Program-made: the position numbers and the translations under genes | DNA from: Montifringilla adamsi | Lineage: Eukaryota; Chordata; Aves; Passeriformes; Passeridae | Assembly: GCA_017590115.1 (NCBI GenBank) | Contig: JAGGNK010013558.1 | Coordinates: 11,769,752-11,833,751 of the forward strand | Reading direction: 5' to 3' | DNA length: 64,000 nt | Notes under the pieces: generated by a model | Seen by the model: the letters and a program-made list of their open reading frames with translations, nothing else | Told to the model about the DNA's origin: nothing | Database searches by the model: none | Part shown: positions 1-13,900 of the stretch, piece after piece | How the letters are laid out: each line of letters opens with the position of its first letter | How positions within the stretch are numbered: the first letter of the stretch is position 1

Positions 1-3000
1 TGCTTCAGAGTTCCTCACATCTTGGAGAAAACCTGGGTGGTGGGTACACTGGATAGCACATGATATTCCAGGGAGACATTTGAAAAGATTCCCTTTACTG
101 ATTTTTGTTGGCAATTATTACAATGATTGTTGAGACAGGCCAGGAAAATATATATTTTTTTTTTGGCCAGGTATAATAAATTTACTTCTTCTGTGTTACC
201 ATTTTCAGCACTAGGATTACTTGCAGGCTTGGAAAGAGAAATGAACTTCTGAGTAAAAAAAATATTTTAAGGACAGTTTTCTTCAAGTAGAATTCATAAT
301 CAGTGAATGATTTAAGACAGGCACTTCAGTGCAGTATGGATAGGTGATATCCAGAGCTGTCCAGATATTTTCTGTTTAATTGGAGTAAGATTGCTTATAT
401 GCTTATGACCAGTCAGTAGTGCAAAAAGGGAAAAAGGCAATTCAAAGCACTGAAATTAAAAACATCCTTATGGTAGTACTTATTGTCCAGACTCTTATCT
501 GTGGTGTTTTCATGCTTGTCACTAGAAGCAGCTTGTTGGTAGCAGATGGAGTTTTTTGGTGGCCTTACCATTCTTTTCAGCAGCAAGTTATTCTCATGTA
601 TTTCTGTGTTGTCCGAATCCTCAGGCTTTGCCACAGTGGTATCCTGAATAATGTATTTGTATATATTTTTTTAAAGTACTGAGGTGCAGTTTTTACCTCA
701 GCTCTCTGGGCAGCACAAGGATTCAGAGTCAGAGCAGGCACTGGAGGTTGATGCTGTTTAGACATGAAGGGTAAAGACAGGAAGTTTGGAGGGGGGAGTT
801 GAAACCTGTAAATGAGATTCAAGGAGGGAATGAAACATGATCAGTGTCAGGCAAAGCAAATGATAATTCCAGCAACCTTGTGGATACAATGGAGAGCAAG
901 GCTGGAGCTTCAGGAAGGAAGAGGAGGCAGTGAGACAGAATGATTTTTCTCAATGTGGTCAAGAGCAAATAGTACCTCAGTGCTTTTTTGGTTTTAGCAG
1001 TAGATATGCCAAAGTATTTTGACCCTTGGAAATTGATTTGTTCTGCTTGTTACACTGATTATTTCTAGAAATTTGCTGAAGATAGGAACAGGAAAATGTT
1101 TTTTCAGTGGCAGTCAGTCCTGCAAATAAGTGTTACGGCACCACAATATAATTAATGCCAAATGTGTCATCATGCCTTTGTCTGAAAGGAATTTAGGATG
1201 CATGCCTGTTTTCTTAGTGGATAAAATACCATTTCACCCTAATTAGACTAATTTTTTACTGAGGACAGTGTTTAAATTGTATTAGCTATACCTCTCTCTT
1301 CAATATTACTGCAGTCTCTACCAGTGACTGATCCTTTGGCTGCTGTAAAACTGCATGTAGGAGACATTTAATCTGGGGGCAGGATTAAATCTAGTCCAAG
1401 AGACAACCTAGAAAAGTACACTGTGTAAGCATAAAGGCTTGAGAATAAATTGTTTTTATGTACTGATACATTCCTGTTGTGCCCAAATTACTAATGCAGA
1501 CCTAACATATGTTGACAAACTAACAATCATTCAAATCTGTTTTTATCTTTTATTCTAAAAATTACTCCAAAACTGTGCTTTAGTACTTTCTAGTAGAAAA
1601 GAAACAGCTACTTTTGGTTTTACAAACTGGATTTATTCTTTAGCAGAAAGTCTCCACTGGAAAGATTTCTGAATCCTCACCCAACCATAGATTTAGGGAA
1701 GGACATAGCAAATCTGCCCTAAAATCCTGAACTGAACTGTTTTGTAACCCTACAGATGGAAAGATTTACACTGCAGAGACACAATGGAAGTGTGTGATCC
1801 CTGAGATTCCCATACACATCACTCATTCCCCACTCATCATTTTCCTTCACATTTTATGCTGTGAAGGTGATTCATTTACACAGAACAAATACCACTGGGC
1901 AGAAATCAATGTCTGCACAGAAGCTATTTTTAATGCTGTTCAGAATAGCACACACTTTTTCCTGAAATGTGTTCAAAGATCATAATTCATATGACAAAAT
2001 TGTGTGTTTGCTCACGTAATTTCTATTGGATATTTTGGATTTCAGAGAAAACAGGAGCTGCTTGAGAGCAAAGAATTGCTAAAATGATTAACATGTTACC
2101 ATTTGAACTCTTGAAAATGCCCATAAAAACTGACACATTAATTAACATTAAAAGCTCTGGTATTCAACAGGAAGCAGGACTTAAATCTGGGGAAAACAAT
2201 AGGCAGTAAGAGCCTTTGTATCTGGGAAGGATTTCCTTGTTTTAAATTTTCTTGTAAACATGGCATGAATTCTGCTGAAACATGTGGGGCAGTTTTAGTG
2301 ATTTACATGTCTGAGAACTTTCCCTGCTGACAAAAATAGCAGGGATTTTATTTTTAAAACTTAAATAAAATGCTACCTAATCTGATTGCAGGGGGCACAA
2401 AGCCTCTATTTCTACCCACTGCATTCAGAGCTGTTAAACTGTAATATTCCCAGTCAGATGTGTAACAATGCTTCTCATTTTCAAAGCCAAATGAATCATA
2501 CCACACCAACCACGTCTTATTCTTTCTTACTTCTAATGAAAGTTAATGATTCTTTTAAACCTTATTTCCAAATCTTGTGGGTGTGTAATCTGTCCTGAGC
2601 AAATTTCTGATTGTTAAATCTTAATTCCTGGTTTTCTTCTTGCCATATTTGTAAAAAGAAAATTGACCTGATGTTTTAAATTTTTCAGAATTGATGTTTT
2701 GTTACCCAGTGTCGCAAGCACTTCTAGCCTTTTAAACCTGCTTTGTGCTTCAGAATTAGTTTCAAGAAAGTGACTTACTTATTAATGATTGAAGACATTC
2801 AATAATGCAGGATTTCTATGAATTTTTCTAGCTTGGATCCTACCACCTCATATAGCAAGATGTTATACAATATGCAGAAATAATGCTTTGCAACAAGTGC
2901 TTGAAGTGAATTAGTAATCTGGATTTCAAGGTCAGTGGTAGTTTTTGTGCCAAGATGGCTATTGTTGCTTGGCCCTGCTGGTCTCTGCAGGCCAGAAAGT

Positions 3001-5736
3001 GGCTTTAAAAAAACAGCAAGCTAAGAAACCAAAGTCTGGCTTGATGATATACACTTGGTGACTGAAGACATGGTGCTACTGGGAAATTAATCAATTTCTT
3101 TAGTCCTCTCATAATTAGGATTATAGTCTTTAGGGAAGAGCTATGGTTAGGAAGATAGAGAACAAATGTTTCAGAGGGGAGGTGTGGGGGTGAAGGGGGG
3201 GTCCAGGGAGAGGCAGCCTTGAAACTCCAAAATATGGACAAATGAAAAATAGTCATTATTATGTCAACTGAATTAATATATAAATCTAAACGCCAATCAG
3301 GCCTCTCTCTGCAATCTAAATACTCATTTTACTGTATTTTTTTTTTTTCTAGAAATAAGAGCTGGAGGCCATGGAGGCAGCTTCTAGACAGGCATTTTCA
3401 TGCCATTATTTCCTGGAGAGTGCTAGTTTGCCTAATAGAATCCTAAAGGTCCAAAAAAAGTCTGTTTCCATGTTGTGCTTTGACATGGGAGTTCAAAAGC
3501 CCAGAAAAGAATTACATTAAATGCCAAAATTACAATACACCTAAAGCTGGATATAAAATTATGAGAGAAGTGGTGGATCTTTTACACAGATTCCTCTTCA
3601 CACAGACCAGTTTGAAAGGATTTGTGCAAGCCAAGGAAGGACTGATTAGCTCAGGATGCAGCACAGAGCAGGGTGATTTGCCTTGTTCCAGCAGCCCAGG
3701 GTCAGCAGCCTTGCAAAGCTTGCCAGGCAGTATTTTCTTTTCCCAAATTAGAAGTTGTGTGTGCCAATAGCAGGTTTCCTGGTTCATTCTGAACTGTAAA
3801 TTGAGGGAGAGCCAGGTGCCCTGGCCTCATGCAGAGTCAGGATAGAGCTAGTGAGTCCAGAGGATCTCACTGCCCTGAAGTTCAGCAGGAGCTGTGAGCC
3901 CCTGGTTGCCATACCATGGGGACTTTGGCCAGTAATCAGTGACAGTACCCTAGAAAGCAACTTCTCTCTTGCAGCATCCTGGTATAAGAAGAAAGTTATG
4001 ATTTTCAAGAATCCAGCAGATTTAAATAAAATGGAAAAACAAACCATCACTATGGGGATGCACTGTAATTGCACTATGTGCAATATCAAGACAGGAAAAC
4101 ATATGCCATAGTTAAAAGTATTTTCTCACTTTGAGACCTTATTTCAATTATGAAAAAAGCAGGAAATTGATTCTGACACTCTTCTACCATTGAATTGAAA
4201 CGTCAGAAAAGTTTCTTTTTCAGTTCTTGATAGTCTTTCAGTGCTGATGTGGCAGATGTTCCTCAGCCCAATCACTGTCAAACACTCATTGGTTTTGTGT
4301 GTGCATAAAATGATGGCTGACAGCACTGGGGATATGGAGTGAGTGCTCCATGTTGCACTGGTGCAGGCTGCTGCTAATATTAGAACAGAATGAAAGCTCA
4401 CTTCCTGCAGGCATCAGCAAGCTTTATTTGCAAATTTTTTTCAGTTGCATCAGACATGTGGAATAAATTATCATAAACTGCTTGTGATTAAATGTAAAGT
4501 ACCGGGAGGATTTGCAATAGTTAATCCCTTTATTTCTGGAGTCTGTGAAGAGCAAATTAAGCTGAAGACTGATACATAACTGGTTTTCATTAAACTAATG
4601 CTCTTATATTATAGAATTGTTTGGTTTAATTATGGAACATAATTTTAGAAATTATAAGCTTTAGAAATAAGGCAGTCAGCAATGTATACTAGTGTGTAAC
4701 TGATGTTTCTGCACGAACCACAAGTTTATACTGTGATACTTCTAAAGTGACATTAGAGGTACTAAAACTTGCTCCAACATTTCGTAATAAACTAGATCTT
4801 ATTTTGTACCAATATATTACAAAGGTATGGTGAAAAGCAGATTTCCCCCCTAAATTCTGCTGAAAGAAAATCTTCTATTTCCATATATTTTAATTTCAAC
4901 AAAGTTTTGGGAGACAGTTTTGCTGTTCATTTAACTAAAATAGATGAGATTCTGACATCTGAAAGGATTTACCTCAGCAAATGTGACTCCATGTTTAAAA
5001 AAACCAAACCAAAACACTTTAAACAATTAAATTTTGTTAGCATGCAAAAGGAATTAACCTCTGGTCTGGGAAAGTGTGTGAATAACAAAGAAAGCAAGCA
5101 GAGAATAGTAAATGCACTTGGTTTCTCATTCAGTTCCTTCTCTCTTTCTCCTTTTCCTTTCCTATATCTACCAGCGGAGCAGTCCCCACTGATGCTTGTG
5201 ATGTAAATGCAGCCGTGTCTGGAGCTCTGGACAAGAGGTGCTATGAAGGAGTTCTCCTCCTTCAGTGGCAGAACAGGGAGCTCTGGGTTGCTGGTGAGCT
5301 CTCTGGGTGCAGAGAGCAGCACGATCCTGTTGGCTGAGCACGTTCTTTGCCCAGCAAAGACGCTGGGTTAAGTGGATTATCTGCATGGCTCCAGGTGTTG
5401 AGGTAAACTCAACCTCTAAGCCTGTGGTTTCATGAGACAAGGTGTGCTGATCTAGTAGTTTACCACTGCTGAAAGGATAATCTTGTTCTTTTGCTCCCAG
5501 CTAACACACCCAGCACTTTCTGTGTGTTATCTAGCCCTTGGGAGAGTCCACTTTAACCTGTTCACCCTGCAGGAAAAGAGCAGGATTTTCTTGAGTTAAT
5601 AAATGGAATTGATTAATAAAAATAGGTGATTAGTGCTATGGTTTGGGCAAATGGGACTCTAGCAAAGAAGGGAGGAATGGCATAAAAGAGAATGGAAACA
5701 AAATCTTACCCTTTTTTGTGTTTTTGTTTTTCTCAG
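1..5736. other. Non-coding stretch, no gene recognised
   Basis: AT-rich sequence with only short ORFs (about 60-117 codons) without recognisable products. The only structures noted are the G-quadruplex motif near 3.2 kb and a strong isolated splice acceptor-like T-tract ending in ctag at about 3352. It may be upstream region or 5' intron of the hypothetical gene starting at 5737. Confidence 0.6.
3176..3208 (+). other. Potential G-quadruplex motif
   Basis: Four G-runs (GGGG, GGGGG, GGGGGGG, GGG) are separated by loops of 6, 4 and 4 bases, within the standard G3+N1-7 rule. It is isolated in AT-rich sequence and not near a recognised promoter. Confidence 0.6.
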
Positions 5737-5785
5737 CTTCTTGTGAAACTACACCATGACGTACAGCCCTGATTTATCTCAGAAG
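5737..5785 (+). CDS. Exon-like segment A of an uncharacterised spliced gene (possible start codon)
   Basis: A long T-rich tract ends in tttctcag (AG at 5735-5736). The segment ends in AAG|gtaaat with the donor at 5786. Inside, ATG at 5756 sits in a good context (ACACCATGA) and encodes MTYSPDLSQK in 10 codons, ending in phase 0. Both splice signals are close to consensus, so this looks like a short first coding exon. The next phase-compatible candidate is 15618-15692. I do not recognise the peptide. The 5' exon(s) and promoter were not located. Confidence 0.3.
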
Positions 5786-8737
5786 GTAAATAGAAGCGTT
5801 TATTTAGGTAACTGGAAAATACTTCATTGTTAAAGGCAAAGCAGTAGGTAGTGGAAGAGCATGGAGAGGTGTTTGTGTTGGTATGTGTGCTTCTTGTTTG
5901 CCCTATTTATAGCAAATATTCTTTTTAAATACTTGCCAAGTTAATTAGGTAAGGGCTTTTCTTCAACTAAATGGCACTTTTGTGTATCATATGATACCTT
6001 TGAAACACTGACTTCTGCACTGAAGGATCAGAAGACTGGAATAGAAAAAGAGGAGACTGTGTGCACACATCATTCTTGACAAGGAAAAACAAAGGCATCT
6101 CTAAATTATGGTCTGATTTCCTTGTGCATATCTTCTTTTGCCATCTGGAAATTTCTTTGTTGGAGGAATTTGAGCGGTTTCTACATTTGGCCAGGATTTA
6201 TGGATGTTCAGTAGCTTGGGCAGAGACACTGTGCAGTTTGGAGATTCCAGATATGTCCATGTTACATTTTCAGAACAGACACAGAGTGCACTTGCAGTAA
6301 GTCAAATGTTTTTTGGGCAGTAGCACAGAAGCCCCCTGTGGCTCTAATATGAGTAGTCTTGATAATTCCAACACAAACCAGAAGCACTGAAGTATTTTAT
6401 AATAAGCATGTAGTTTTCACTGTCCATGAAATCTTGCAAAGTATGGCAGCCAAACCCTGCTGTAGGGAATTGTGGGGCTGCAACATGCAGGAATAGAAAA
6501 GAATGGAAACAAAAGTGTAATATCAGTATGTGCAGTGATTCTGGCTGAAACACAAAACATGTTGCCATTTGTAAATAGAACGTGCCATGGCTATACTGAA
6601 AGCTGTGAATATCAGTTCCGAGAATGCAACTTTTCCTGGAAGGTAGGATTTTTTTTCTGATTTTCTACAAATTTTGCCCAATTGGATGTCCTCTCTGTTC
6701 AGCGGGTACACTGCATTCTCAAGCGCTGACATGAAGTTCAGTGAGTTTAAACCCCAGGGAACAATATTCCTTAAAGTTTTGGCTGCAGGCTTTCTGTTCC
6801 AAAGCACTTCAAACATCCTTCCCCGAGGACCCACCCTGACTTACTGTTGGAGGTGGTACACAATCAGTAGCAGTCTCCTTCAGTCAGATGGGTGTGCTAA
6901 TAAGCTAAAGACAACAGGCAAAGGAAATACTATTCAGAGGTCCTGAGGTCCCAAGGGCTATGACTCAGATTTGGTTCAGGGTGCGAGGAATTGCTTTATT
7001 TGGTATCTGTTGCCTTCTCCAGCGCCATGTCATTGTTAAAAGTGAAAGACTCACGCACCCAACTCTTTTCTCCTTGTTTATAAGGGTGAGGTATGTGGAT
7101 CACACTGCTGTTAAACAAACAGAGGCATACAAGGTTCTCTATGTTCTAGGTGTAGCTTGGCTAAGGCTGAGGAATCCAGAGTTAAGACTGCTGTTGCAGA
7201 CATAATTAACTCCAGCACCATTACGTGTAATGCAGCTATGCAGCTCCACGTGGGCCATCCACTGCCTACCCAGTTCCATGTAACAGGCTCTGGATCCTTG
7301 TTCAAGTGCGTCTGATTTAGCATGGTGCTATATAAATACCTCAACATCTGAAAAATTTCTAAGAATGTGGCGTTTACAAGATAAGAAGGTACAAGTGGGT
7401 GCCCTAACTGCAGCTGTAGCAGCAATTACCAGTGTAATGTGGCATGAGAAGAATAATCATAGTAAATTATAATTATAATCCTCTGACCTGGCATTGATTT
7501 ACAGAAGTGTTGTGGCTGTAGTTTCTGAATACTTGGCAGAGAATTTTGAGCATTCTAAAACCATTCCTTCAATTACATACCACATGCTTTAAGTTTTAGG
7601 TTATTTTAAAAACTTCTTTATTTGATTCAGGCTTGGGTTAATTTTACAATGAAGGAGACAAGAGCTCATTAAGAAAAAAACTGATGCCTTTATACTCTGT
7701 GGTTTTGCAGCTGGTGGCTGTTATTTGAGGTAAATCACTTCTATGAATGCACTAATATCCACCATTGAGCTTGTTATCCACAGCAAGTTTTGGTACTAAA
7801 TAAATTTTAGCTTTCCTCTGACTGCAGTCAGGACTGAGGTTTGCTCATGTCAGCAACCACATGTGTTACTGTACTGCTGGTAATTGTGAGAAGTTACTGA
7901 ACAAACTCAAGGCAGGGGCTGTGCATTCAGTTTCTTAGATTGCTGTTCATGCCCTGATGACCAAAATGGAATACTGGGAATGCTGCATTTAAACCAAGTC
8001 TGACAGCAAGGATTAACTGGGACAAGCACTGGTTTGAACTGGACTGTGAATGTTTCTGAAATATACAAGCAGGAAAAGGTAAATATTGAATGTGAGGGAC
8101 ATCCTGATCCTTTTATGTGAGCTCACTATTTAGTAGGGAGAGGGAGAAGTTACTTTTACATTTTATGAATGCCTAAGGATCTGAGCATGCTCTGTCAAGC
8201 AGGATACAGAGCAGACTGCAGCTCTGTTCTGTGTCTGTTAAGGAAATGAGCCCCACCTCTGCTAAAATGGGCAAAACATCCTTGGTAAACAGAGCATTGG
8301 GCAGAGCTTACACAATTAGCAATTACTCCATGAACCAAGGCTGGCCACTGCCCAACTTCAACTGAACTTTTATCCTCCTACAACATTTTGTTTAGAAACT
8401 ATTTTTAAACAATAATACTCTCTAGCAACACCCATCCTAGAGGACGTCAACTGCTCTGACTGTCATCTCAATTCCTGCTTAAATTGGGAACAGAAGATGC
8501 CACCTCTAACAGACATGATGAAAAGTCAGTGATCAGTACTTCATGTCTTATACATCTTCATTAATGAAAAGGAAACAAATTACTCCCACAGTGCTGTATT
8601 GTTACACTCAGTCCTGCACAAAGGCTTCTTTAGAGTCATTGTGCCAGCACATTCTTCATGACAGAAAGTGAATATGTTGGAAAGCTGTCAGTCAGGGAAC
8701 CTGAAATCATCTCTGCCCTTGGTTTGGATTCAAGCTG

Positions 8738-8783
8738 TGTGCCAGAGACAAGGAGTATTTTGTGCCAGAGACAAGGAGTATTT
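8738..8783. repeat. Perfect 23-bp tandem duplication
   Basis: tgtgccagagacaaggagta plus ttt occurs at 8738-8760 and again at 8761-8783 without mismatch. Confidence 0.95.
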
Positions 8784-10747
8784 TGCTGATTCCAGGTTAT
8801 GCAAGCCAGATTATGCCTTAGCTACCTTTCAACAGTCAATGTAATTTTGTAATTTGACAAAACATTTGAATCTTTAGTCATCTGCTACTTCCAATAATGT
8901 CTTAGAGCACCTCCTGGAAAGTGTTGGCAAAATAACCACTGCTCTGTGACAATTTTTGAGTTCAAATAGATGGGTACTTGCCCAGAATTACTTGAAACAT
9001 ATTAACCACTGATGTTTTCCCAAATCAAGTATCTCCTTCCTTTCCTACCAGCATATTCAGCTCTCCACAGCCCACAGCTTCTCAGCACTATTAACTGGCT
9101 GGTTACACTCTAAGCATAGTTATATTGCACCCATGGTCTCTCTCTGAAAATAGAATTGAAGGCAGCACATGCAAAGAGGAAGTGATGTAGAGAAAACAGG
9201 AGGACAGAATTTACTTTTGTTTCATAATCCAATTGCTTTGGATACACTGAATCAATGGGGCTATTCCAGCTCTGAGAATAAGGCCTGCTCATGTGACTAC
9301 GTGCTTGGAATCCCAAACTCTGCCAATTCATGCTGGCATAGCTAAAGAGATTCCTGCCTCCAGCTCTCTGCCTGTTCTCCTAGATGCTGTCAGGCCAGTG
9401 GGAGGGGTGGCAGCTGGGCAGTGTTCCTGCCCTGGGACACCAGTCTGGGGTAGCAGAACAAGCAGCCGGAAAATTCAGTTTTTACTGTCCTGGGAGCAGC
9501 AGTTGCTGAAGGCTCCAATTCACAGTCCTTTATGGATTTTGACTTCAGCAGCTGAAAAGGTCACTATCCTGCTGGCACTCATTACTCCAGCAAAAATTGT
9601 AATAGGAGCCTCCAAACTAATCACAGGGGGTTAAACCCTGTTCTTCAGAGCTGTCACCAGTATGGATCTGTCAAAATCATTGCTTGCATGCAAGGTCAGT
9701 GAAGTCAACTAGCCAATGTGTATTTATATGCATGTGCACACGTGCTTTTAAATACACTTCTGCCTGTTAACTACGATCTCCTGGTGAGCGTTTGATTCCT
9801 CCATGGTTCTGAAATGAAGCTGGCTTTGTCAGCAGTTTGTCAAATCATATACTGTGAGATTTTCCCACCAAGAGGAGTAGTAGCAGAGCAGCTCTATGGG
9901 AAAAGTGATTTGTTGCACACATGTTATAAGGGAAGTTGCTCTGAAGAATATTTATATTTATGATTTAAATGAGATCATCTGGGGATTTTTCTCAAGAAAG
10001 GAGTAAGAAAAATTCAAATGGATGCAGCTCTGTGCTGGTGTGAGCAGTGGCCATGATTTTTTGGTGGGAATATATGAAATAACCTCAAAACTCTTGCTCT
10101 GATTTTTAAAAATAATGTAAGAGTTATTTTGGGAGTATAGCTTCCAAATTCCTACCCTTTGGGTGTAAAGCAGGCAAATGTCTGGATTTTCAGAATAAAA
10201 AATGCTGCCAGTAGATAAATGTTTGGAATTATTTTGACTGCAGCCAGCAAATATATCTCATCACTATGGTTGCAAAAACAAACACCCACCAAAGAACTGT
10301 ATCTGACACAGGGAAAATAATTAAGGGAAATGGAACAATTTGCAGCTTGTATTAAATTCTTTGCGTTCCCTCACACAAATCAGTAGTTAGAGGGGTGAAC
10401 TGTGACCTTGATGTGAATATTCTGTTTGAGTTCTTGCCATTCTGACAGTAGCAAATAAGGCAAACACGACTTAAAAATAGAAAGGAACTTGAGATGTAGC
10501 CTCCTACTCTGAACCATTTTCCATCCCACATTTTTGATAATCGTTGTGAATTCAAAAACATAGTTTTGCTTTTGAGTCCAAATTGAAAATAATTCATTTG
10601 TTTTACCTGTGGCTTGGATGTAGTTAAAGACAACAGAACTTCCCAGAAGCACCTTACTGTTAGGAGTTCTGCCAGCTCAAGTTCAATGGGATCAGTCCAT
10701 AATTAAGCAAGCAATACAGCTCTGTACCACTAACAAAAAAAAAAAAT

Positions 10748-10920
10748 CCTATAAAGTATATGAATATGCTTTAAACCACAAGTATTTTAATTTAAAAAAA
10801 AAAAAAAAAAACAACAATAAAAGGAAGAAAATTTCCTATAAAGTATATGAATATGCTTTAAAGCACAAGTATTTTAATTAAAAAAAAAAAAAAACAAACA
10901 ACAATAAAAGGAAGAAAACA
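10748..10920. repeat. Tandem duplication, two copies of about 87 bp with poly(A) tracts
   Basis: Copies begin at 10748 and 10835 with cctataaagtatatgaatat. Each contains an A-run of about 16-20 bases followed by acaacaataaaaggaagaaa. The copies differ mainly in A-run length and one or two substitutions, so the duplication is recent. Confidence 0.93.
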
Positions 10921-13900
10921 AAGGATTCAATATCCATGGTTAGATAGCCATAAAGGAATATAAAATTCATCATAGATTTTGGTACCTGGGGCACAGCTCA
11001 CATTGGAATGGCTGATGCCTTTCCACATTGATATGTTGTGCAGCTGCTAAACCATCAGCATTTAGAACCAGCCTGAACATGAAATTTATGCTGTGTTTTT
11101 ATGAGCAGGGTTGGTTGTAAGTAGCCATGAAACATTGTCTCTTCCAGGACCTAAGGTGACACTTTTTAGTAGGGCATTCTTGGAGAGAGGAGGAGCCACA
11201 GGAAGACACTGCAGGTACTGTAGAATTAAGCAATACCATGATTCACTTCCAAAATCTTTTTGACATCACCTTACTTAAAAGTATACTTCCATTTTTAAAT
11301 TGAAGTTCATGGATACCCAGAAACCTTACAGCAAGTGATTCCAAGCTAGGAAAGGAGTGAGAAAGTTCTGTCTTACCTCTTTTTAAGTATTTTTTTACAG
11401 GAAAATGTTCTGAAATTAAGAATTTTCCATTAGTTTAGGTAATTTACCTATAAATTTTAGAACAGTAAGTCATCAATCCATTCACCTCCCCCCTTCCCTG
11501 GACAGCAGTAGGGTGACATCATATGAAGGGAATGAACACAATGCTGAAAGTGTCCTGCTGGTTTGTATTAGCCTCCCTGATCAGGCACATCCTGTGTAGC
11601 ACCCGTTCAGCTCTACCAGTTTGAAAATAGACAGATAGTCTATGTGAACAAAGAGTGAACCAAGAGTTCACTGTGTGGAGAAGCTTCCCAGCACCCAGCA
11701 AACAGAGAGCAATGCTGTTGGGAACTTTTCAAAGGTGAATGCAGAGTCATTCCTCTTCAGACACAGCACACTTTCTGTACAAACTTAACATGTCCTCCTC
11801 CTTCAAAATACTAACACAGGAGTGAGCAGGATGAGAGATAAAAGAGGTTAAAATTATTATAATTAGACTTTATATATTATAATTAGTCTAAGTGACACCC
11901 TTCAACCTGTCAGTTGTCAAAATGCTTTCCAAAACAGATGGAGCAACTAACCTGGAAACTAAGGAGAAAGTGGGTCTGTAGTCAAGGAAGGGAAGAATAA
12001 ATCCTGTTGTTTAGAACAAATGGAATACCATGTTCAGGCCTGATAGCAGAGACTGCTTGCAAAGTTTGGTTTTGTGGGACTTTGGTGAGGGTTTTCTGCA
12101 GCTCCTGTTACACACGTAAACAGCAAACCCACCTATACCTTATTAATAGTTGTGAAAACTTAATTCTGTGAGGATGGATTTGAGAACCTCTGTGCTGAGA
12201 AGGGAGGGTGGGGTGGCATTTCTTCCCTTGACACAAATTCGGACTCTGATACTGTTAATAACAGCTGTGTGTGTAACTGTGGAGCTGCCAAAGATGAAAT
12301 GAAAGGCAACATAAATATTTTTTCCTTCCTGAGTCTTACACCCATACAATCCCTTTTGTCTATCCATTCTGTGTCTGTATGTTAAATTTGTGTATGCTCC
12401 ATAGTAGCTAACATATTTTTAAATGCTGGATAGCCAAAAGAAATTTCTATTTTCCCTTATAGGATCCCTTCTTGAATACTTTGATAAATTAACTGTGTCA
12501 AAACATAATCTTACCCTTCATTTTTAATTCTTTTGTCATAAGCTTGAGTAACACAGTGTTTGTGTGTCTATAAGTAATAAGGGCAACAGAAATTTAATAA
12601 TCACTCATTTAGTGTGTGTGTTACTTATATCTCTACAGTCATCAACTGAAATGGAGGTGATGTTCAGCTACTGGTGATAGTAAAGGTAGTTGTATCAGTG
12701 TAGTTAATCAATGGATGCTTTGAAAATTAAAGTCCTAAGGAAGAGTAGAGAAAAGGAAGGAAAACACCAAACAACCTTGTGTTGGGACTGGGTATTTGCC
12801 AAAAGATCTCAGCCCACTGGAGCAGGTATACTGAGCAGGTGGCTGGCAGAGATGGACAGACAGCTGGTTTTGTCTGGCATGCAGGTGTTCAACTTGGCTG
12901 CCTGCAGGTTAGCTGTGAGATGCCAGATTTTCTGAGGGAATCACCTTGTTTAAGAAGAAACGGCTCTTGTCCATTCCCATTCCCACTGGTGAATGAGGCT
13001 GTGCCTGTTTTCACTTCCTCTCTGCTCATCTCTGACACGGTCCAAAAACCCCATTCACCTGCTGTTGGATTTAGATGGGAGAGAAAACAGGTTTTGCAGG
13101 TATGGTAGAGTGAGTTTGCCTTTTCTTGTATTAGAAACAAAAGATGTAACAAAACCAGATGTGCTGTGATGTTTAATATTGAAACTACTGTTAATGTTAT
13201 GTCATTCTTCTGAGAGTTCTTTTTTGTTTGATTTTGATAGACTGACAAACATTAGCTGAGCTCTGTGTGCTTTTATTTGAAATAATGTTTTTCAGTAGTT
13301 CCCAGATGAGCTAGTACATGATTGTAAGTATTTTGGGATTTGCTGCTGTGAAAGTTTTGGGGTCAATCCAAAAGTAAAAGTGCAGAAATAGCTGTATAAC
13401 ATCACCAAAGGCAGTTTGCTCCTTTCCAAGTTGTAAGCCATAAAGTAAATGTAATGCACTGGTAATAGATGTCAACTGAGAATCTTTGTGAATGGTGTCA
13501 GATACACATGATTAATGTGCTAGAACAGAGTGTCAAATACAGACTTGTATAAGTAGGTTAAATAAGTTTGTCCTGAGCATAATGTTGTCATCAGTGCACT
13601 TTTCCTCTGATGCTAAGTGTGACTGCAGCCTGACTGACCTGGGAGTGCTGTTAAAGGCAAGGTTCTCCGGTTGCATTTTTGTTTTGCGACCTGACTGCCC
13701 TGTCAAGCAATCATTGGATTCCTCTTGCAACTTTTATGTTTCCTGTGTGGAATCAGATCTGTAAGAGTCCAGGCAACCTCTCTTAAAGTCAGACATAAAT
13801 TTCTGATGTTGTAAAAGGAGAGTAGTTGAACGTTGATCTGACTTTATCTTTAGTCAAGAAATATAAATATATGCAGAGTACAATAATTTGTTCTTGCTCC

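Noticed and set aside
6587..6642. ATG-start segment in good Kozak context ending at gtagga
   Set aside because: No acceptor or promoter evidence, and its phase does not join the other candidate exons in a supported way.
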